Shown here: piece after piece, positions 6,828 to 7,773 of the stretch | Layout: every line of letters begins with the position of its first letter | Position numbering within the stretch: position 1 is the stretch's first letter | Assembly (NCBI GenBank): GCA_016720545.1 | Contig: JADKKK010000031.1 | Location: 1 to 7,773, forward strand | Origin: Myxococcales bacterium | GTDB taxonomy: Bacteria; Myxococcota_A; Polyangia; Polyangiales; Polyangiaceae | Direction: 5' to 3' | DNA length: 7,773 nucleotides | Program-made: the position numbers and the translations under genes | Notes under the pieces: model-generated | What the model was told of the DNA's origin: nothing | What the model saw: the letters and a program-made list of their open reading frames with translations, nothing else | The model's database searches: none

Positions 6828-6865
6828 CTAGACCTCCGCCCAGACGTCGAACCCCGGACGGTTAC
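6828..6865 (-). repeat. Right terminal inverted repeat, middle IS66
   Basis: Read on the minus strand from 6865, it matches the left repeat at 1738-1773. It lies 34 bases upstream of tnpA, so the promoter for the tnpABC genes should lie in or next to it. No clear -35/-10 pair was recognised. Confidence 0.9.
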
Positions 6866-6873
6866 GCTACAAC
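6866..6873. repeat. Target site duplication, middle IS66, right copy
   Basis: GCTACAAC directly follows GGTTAC at 6865 and is identical to 1730-1737. On the minus strand its last codon runs into the IS66 tip (GCG TAA), so the inserted element supplies an immediate stop to the truncated transposase. Confidence 0.95.
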
Positions 6874-7632
6874 GACGCCCGACTCCATGTCCACGACGTG
6901 CTCCGCCTTGTAGGCAAGCCGAGTCCGTCCGTCCTTGAGCCGACAGATCCGCGCATCGTCGTCGGTCGACGAGACCCAGTCCGCATTCGACACCTTCTTG
7001 CCCTTGCGCTGGCGGTCCATGCGCTGGGCGTCCTCGGCGGTCGGATTCTCGATGCCCTGCTCGACGCACAACTTCTTCAGGTACTCCGCGTAGCCCTCGC
7101 CCGTGTCGCGTCTCACGATCGTCTTCATCGACGCGTCCGCCCGCAGATAGGTCGAGTCGACGCCGACCACCCTTCCGCGAAGGAGGCCCTCCTTCTCGAC
7201 GATGCCGAGGACGAGCGTGAAGACCGCCTCGTAAACCGTGCTCGGAAGCCGCGTCCGCGTCCGCGAAAGCGTCGAGTGGTCCGGAACGCGCTCGCCGGGA
7301 AGGAGGCCCAAGAACCCTCGAAGGGACAGCGAGTCCGAGCATCGCCACTCGAGGCCGCGCTCCGACTCGATCCCCTCGAAGTAGCCCACCAACAGCATCC
7401 GGAAGTACACCCCGGGCACAACCGACAGTCGGCCCCCAGCGGCTCCGGCGTCGAAGCTCGACTCGCACAGCGCCTCGACCTGCTTGTCGAACCCCGCCGC
7501 GCGCAGCAGCTCGTTCAGCTTCTCGTAGAACCGATGTCCGGGCGACCTCGGGAGCTCCGTCGTCCCCACCCACATCGGCGCCTGCTTGTCCGTCCGTCGC
7601 CCCATTCCCATCGTGGACGGAACCCTATCCAT
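6866..7632 (-). pseudogene. IS1182 family transposase, N-terminal half
   Basis: This is the proximal half of the transposase whose remainder lies at 997-1737. It includes WVGTTELPRSPGHRFYEKLN, then the family core VYFRMLLVGYFEGIESERGLEWRCSDSLSLRGFLGL. PDHSTLSRTRTRLP and VGVDSTYLRADASMK (first catalytic Asp about 159) follow, then VRRDTGEGYAEYL and the KKVSNADW...DARICRLKDGRTRLAYKAEHVVD block. The frame ends after ESGVVVA, where the IS66 tip supplies TAA (6864-6862). The start at ATG 7632 is arbitrary; ATG 7611 or 7605 (MGRRTDK) fits the family as well, and no clear ribosome site separates them. This half keeps only one of three catalytic residues and should be inactive. Confidence 0.88.
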
Positions 7633-7664
7633 GCCGCTGATCCGTGTCGACCCCTGCGGGCAAA

Positions 7665-7679
7665 ATCAACGGGCTGCTA
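7665..7679 (-). repeat. Right terminal inverted repeat, IS1182-type element
   Basis: This 15-base match to the left repeat lies about 33 bases upstream of the transposase start at 7632. The flanking bases do not match those at the left end, so no target duplication is called. Confidence 0.75.
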
Positions 7680-7773
7680 GAAACGCCCACCTGGAACACG
7701 CTCCGAGCGCTCCTCAAATCGCGCCTTGGCGGGCCGGGCGCGGACGACGCCGGGCCTCGGTCCGTAAATCAAC
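7680..7773. other. Right flank of the IS1182-type element, no supported gene
   Basis: These 94 bases are GC-rich. One plus-strand frame and one minus-strand frame stay open across them, but neither has recognisable motifs. The minus-strand frame ends at the TAG at the IS1182-type end, so it could be the 5' part of an interrupted gene; that is unsupported beyond openness. Confidence 0.3.

Larger units (their letters stand above)
1738..6865 (-). mobile_element. Middle IS66-family element (carries nested IS66)
   Basis: Both ends start GTAACCGTCCGGG, the GTAA tip typical of IS66, and share 26 bases with one mismatch before small indels. An identical 8-bp duplication, GCTACAAC, flanks the element at 1730-1737 and 6866-6873, the length expected for IS66. 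Its own genes, on the minus strand, are tnpA (6483-6794), tnpB (6115-6483) and tnpC (2052-3434). A second IS66 element at 3465-6029 sits between tnpB and tnpC. Removing that element and one target copy leaves 2555 bp, a typical IS66 size. The good repeats, exact duplication and open frames indicate a fairly recent insertion. Confidence 0.93.
998..7679 (-). mobile_element. IS1182-type insertion sequence, interrupted by IS66
   Basis: A 15-bp perfect inverted repeat, TAGCAGCCCGTTGAT, occurs at 998-1012 on the plus strand and at 7679-7665 on the minus strand. It brackets the two halves of one IS1182-family transposase gene. Removing the IS66 insertion and one copy of its 8-bp target leaves an element of about 1546 bp, a normal size for this family. 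The left repeat overlaps the transposase stop codon (999-997), so the outer tip may be a few bases further left. No target duplication of the IS1182-type element itself is evident: the flanks left of 998 and right of 7679 differ, so the exact ends are uncertain. With its gene split, the element cannot make its own transposase. Confidence 0.8.

Noticed and set aside
6484..6828. Upstream extension of tnpB to 6828
   Set aside because: It overlaps tnpA entirely in a different frame; the ATG at 6483 gives the normal TnpB length and couples to the tnpA stop.
1738..6865. Composite transposon carrying cargo between two IS66 copies
   Set aside because: The two IS66 elements are nested, not flanking, and no passenger gene lies between or inside them.
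5352..6938. Plus-strand open frame of 528 codons
   Set aside because: It is antisense to tnpA and tnpB of both IS66 elements and crosses three IS boundaries; Arg/Pro-rich low-complexity translation.
7662..7773. AAATCAAC seen at 7663-7670 and again at the very right edge, possibly the start of another IS1182-type end
   Set aside because: Only eight bases match before the sequence ends; chance cannot be excluded.
1..7773. CRISPR array, tRNA, rRNA, toxin-antitoxin or phage defence genes
   Set aside because: No regularly spaced repeats, no tRNA-like cloverleaf and no such protein families were seen; apart from the HNH gene, coding content is transposition proteins.

Overview
The window is strongly GC-rich DNA. 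Its gene content is one chromosomal-type gene at the left edge followed by a pile of insertion sequences. The high GC and the style of the IS66 and IS1182 proteins suit a large-genome soil or marine bacterium such as a myxobacterium (Myxococcota). That is an inference from composition and family resemblance only.

Layout: (1) Positions 1-820, minus strand, hold most of an HNH endonuclease gene that runs off the left edge. A short-leader promoter at about 838-867 reads into it. (2) Positions about 998-7679 are a three-level nest of insertion sequences. The outermost is an IS1182-type element whose transposase gene is cut in two (C-terminal half at 997-1737, N-terminal half at 6866-7632). The cut is made by an IS66-family element (1738-6865) with clear GTAACC terminal repeats and a perfect 8-bp target duplication GCTACAAC. 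That IS66 element is itself split between its tnpB and tnpC genes by a second, different IS66-family element (3465-6029), flanked by a 7-of-8 matching duplication CTCTTCA with GTAACC ends. (3) About 94 bases remain at the right edge with no convincing gene.

Removing each insertion with one target copy gives sensible elements: inner IS66 2565 bp, middle IS66 2555 bp, and IS1182-type element about 1546 bp with a continuous 499-residue transposase. All transposition genes lie on the minus strand. Each IS66 element carries the usual tnpA-tnpB-tnpC order.

Coding state differs sharply between layers. The middle IS66 keeps intact tnpA, tnpB and tnpC frames, although tnpC is now physically separated from tnpAB. 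The innermost element, which must have arrived last, has a tnpC broken by about seven frameshifts and a frameshifted tnpB. The IS1182-type transposase has no frameshift but is interrupted. No defence island, CRISPR array, RNA gene or cargo gene was seen. The window is best read as a record of successive transposition beside an HNH nuclease gene.
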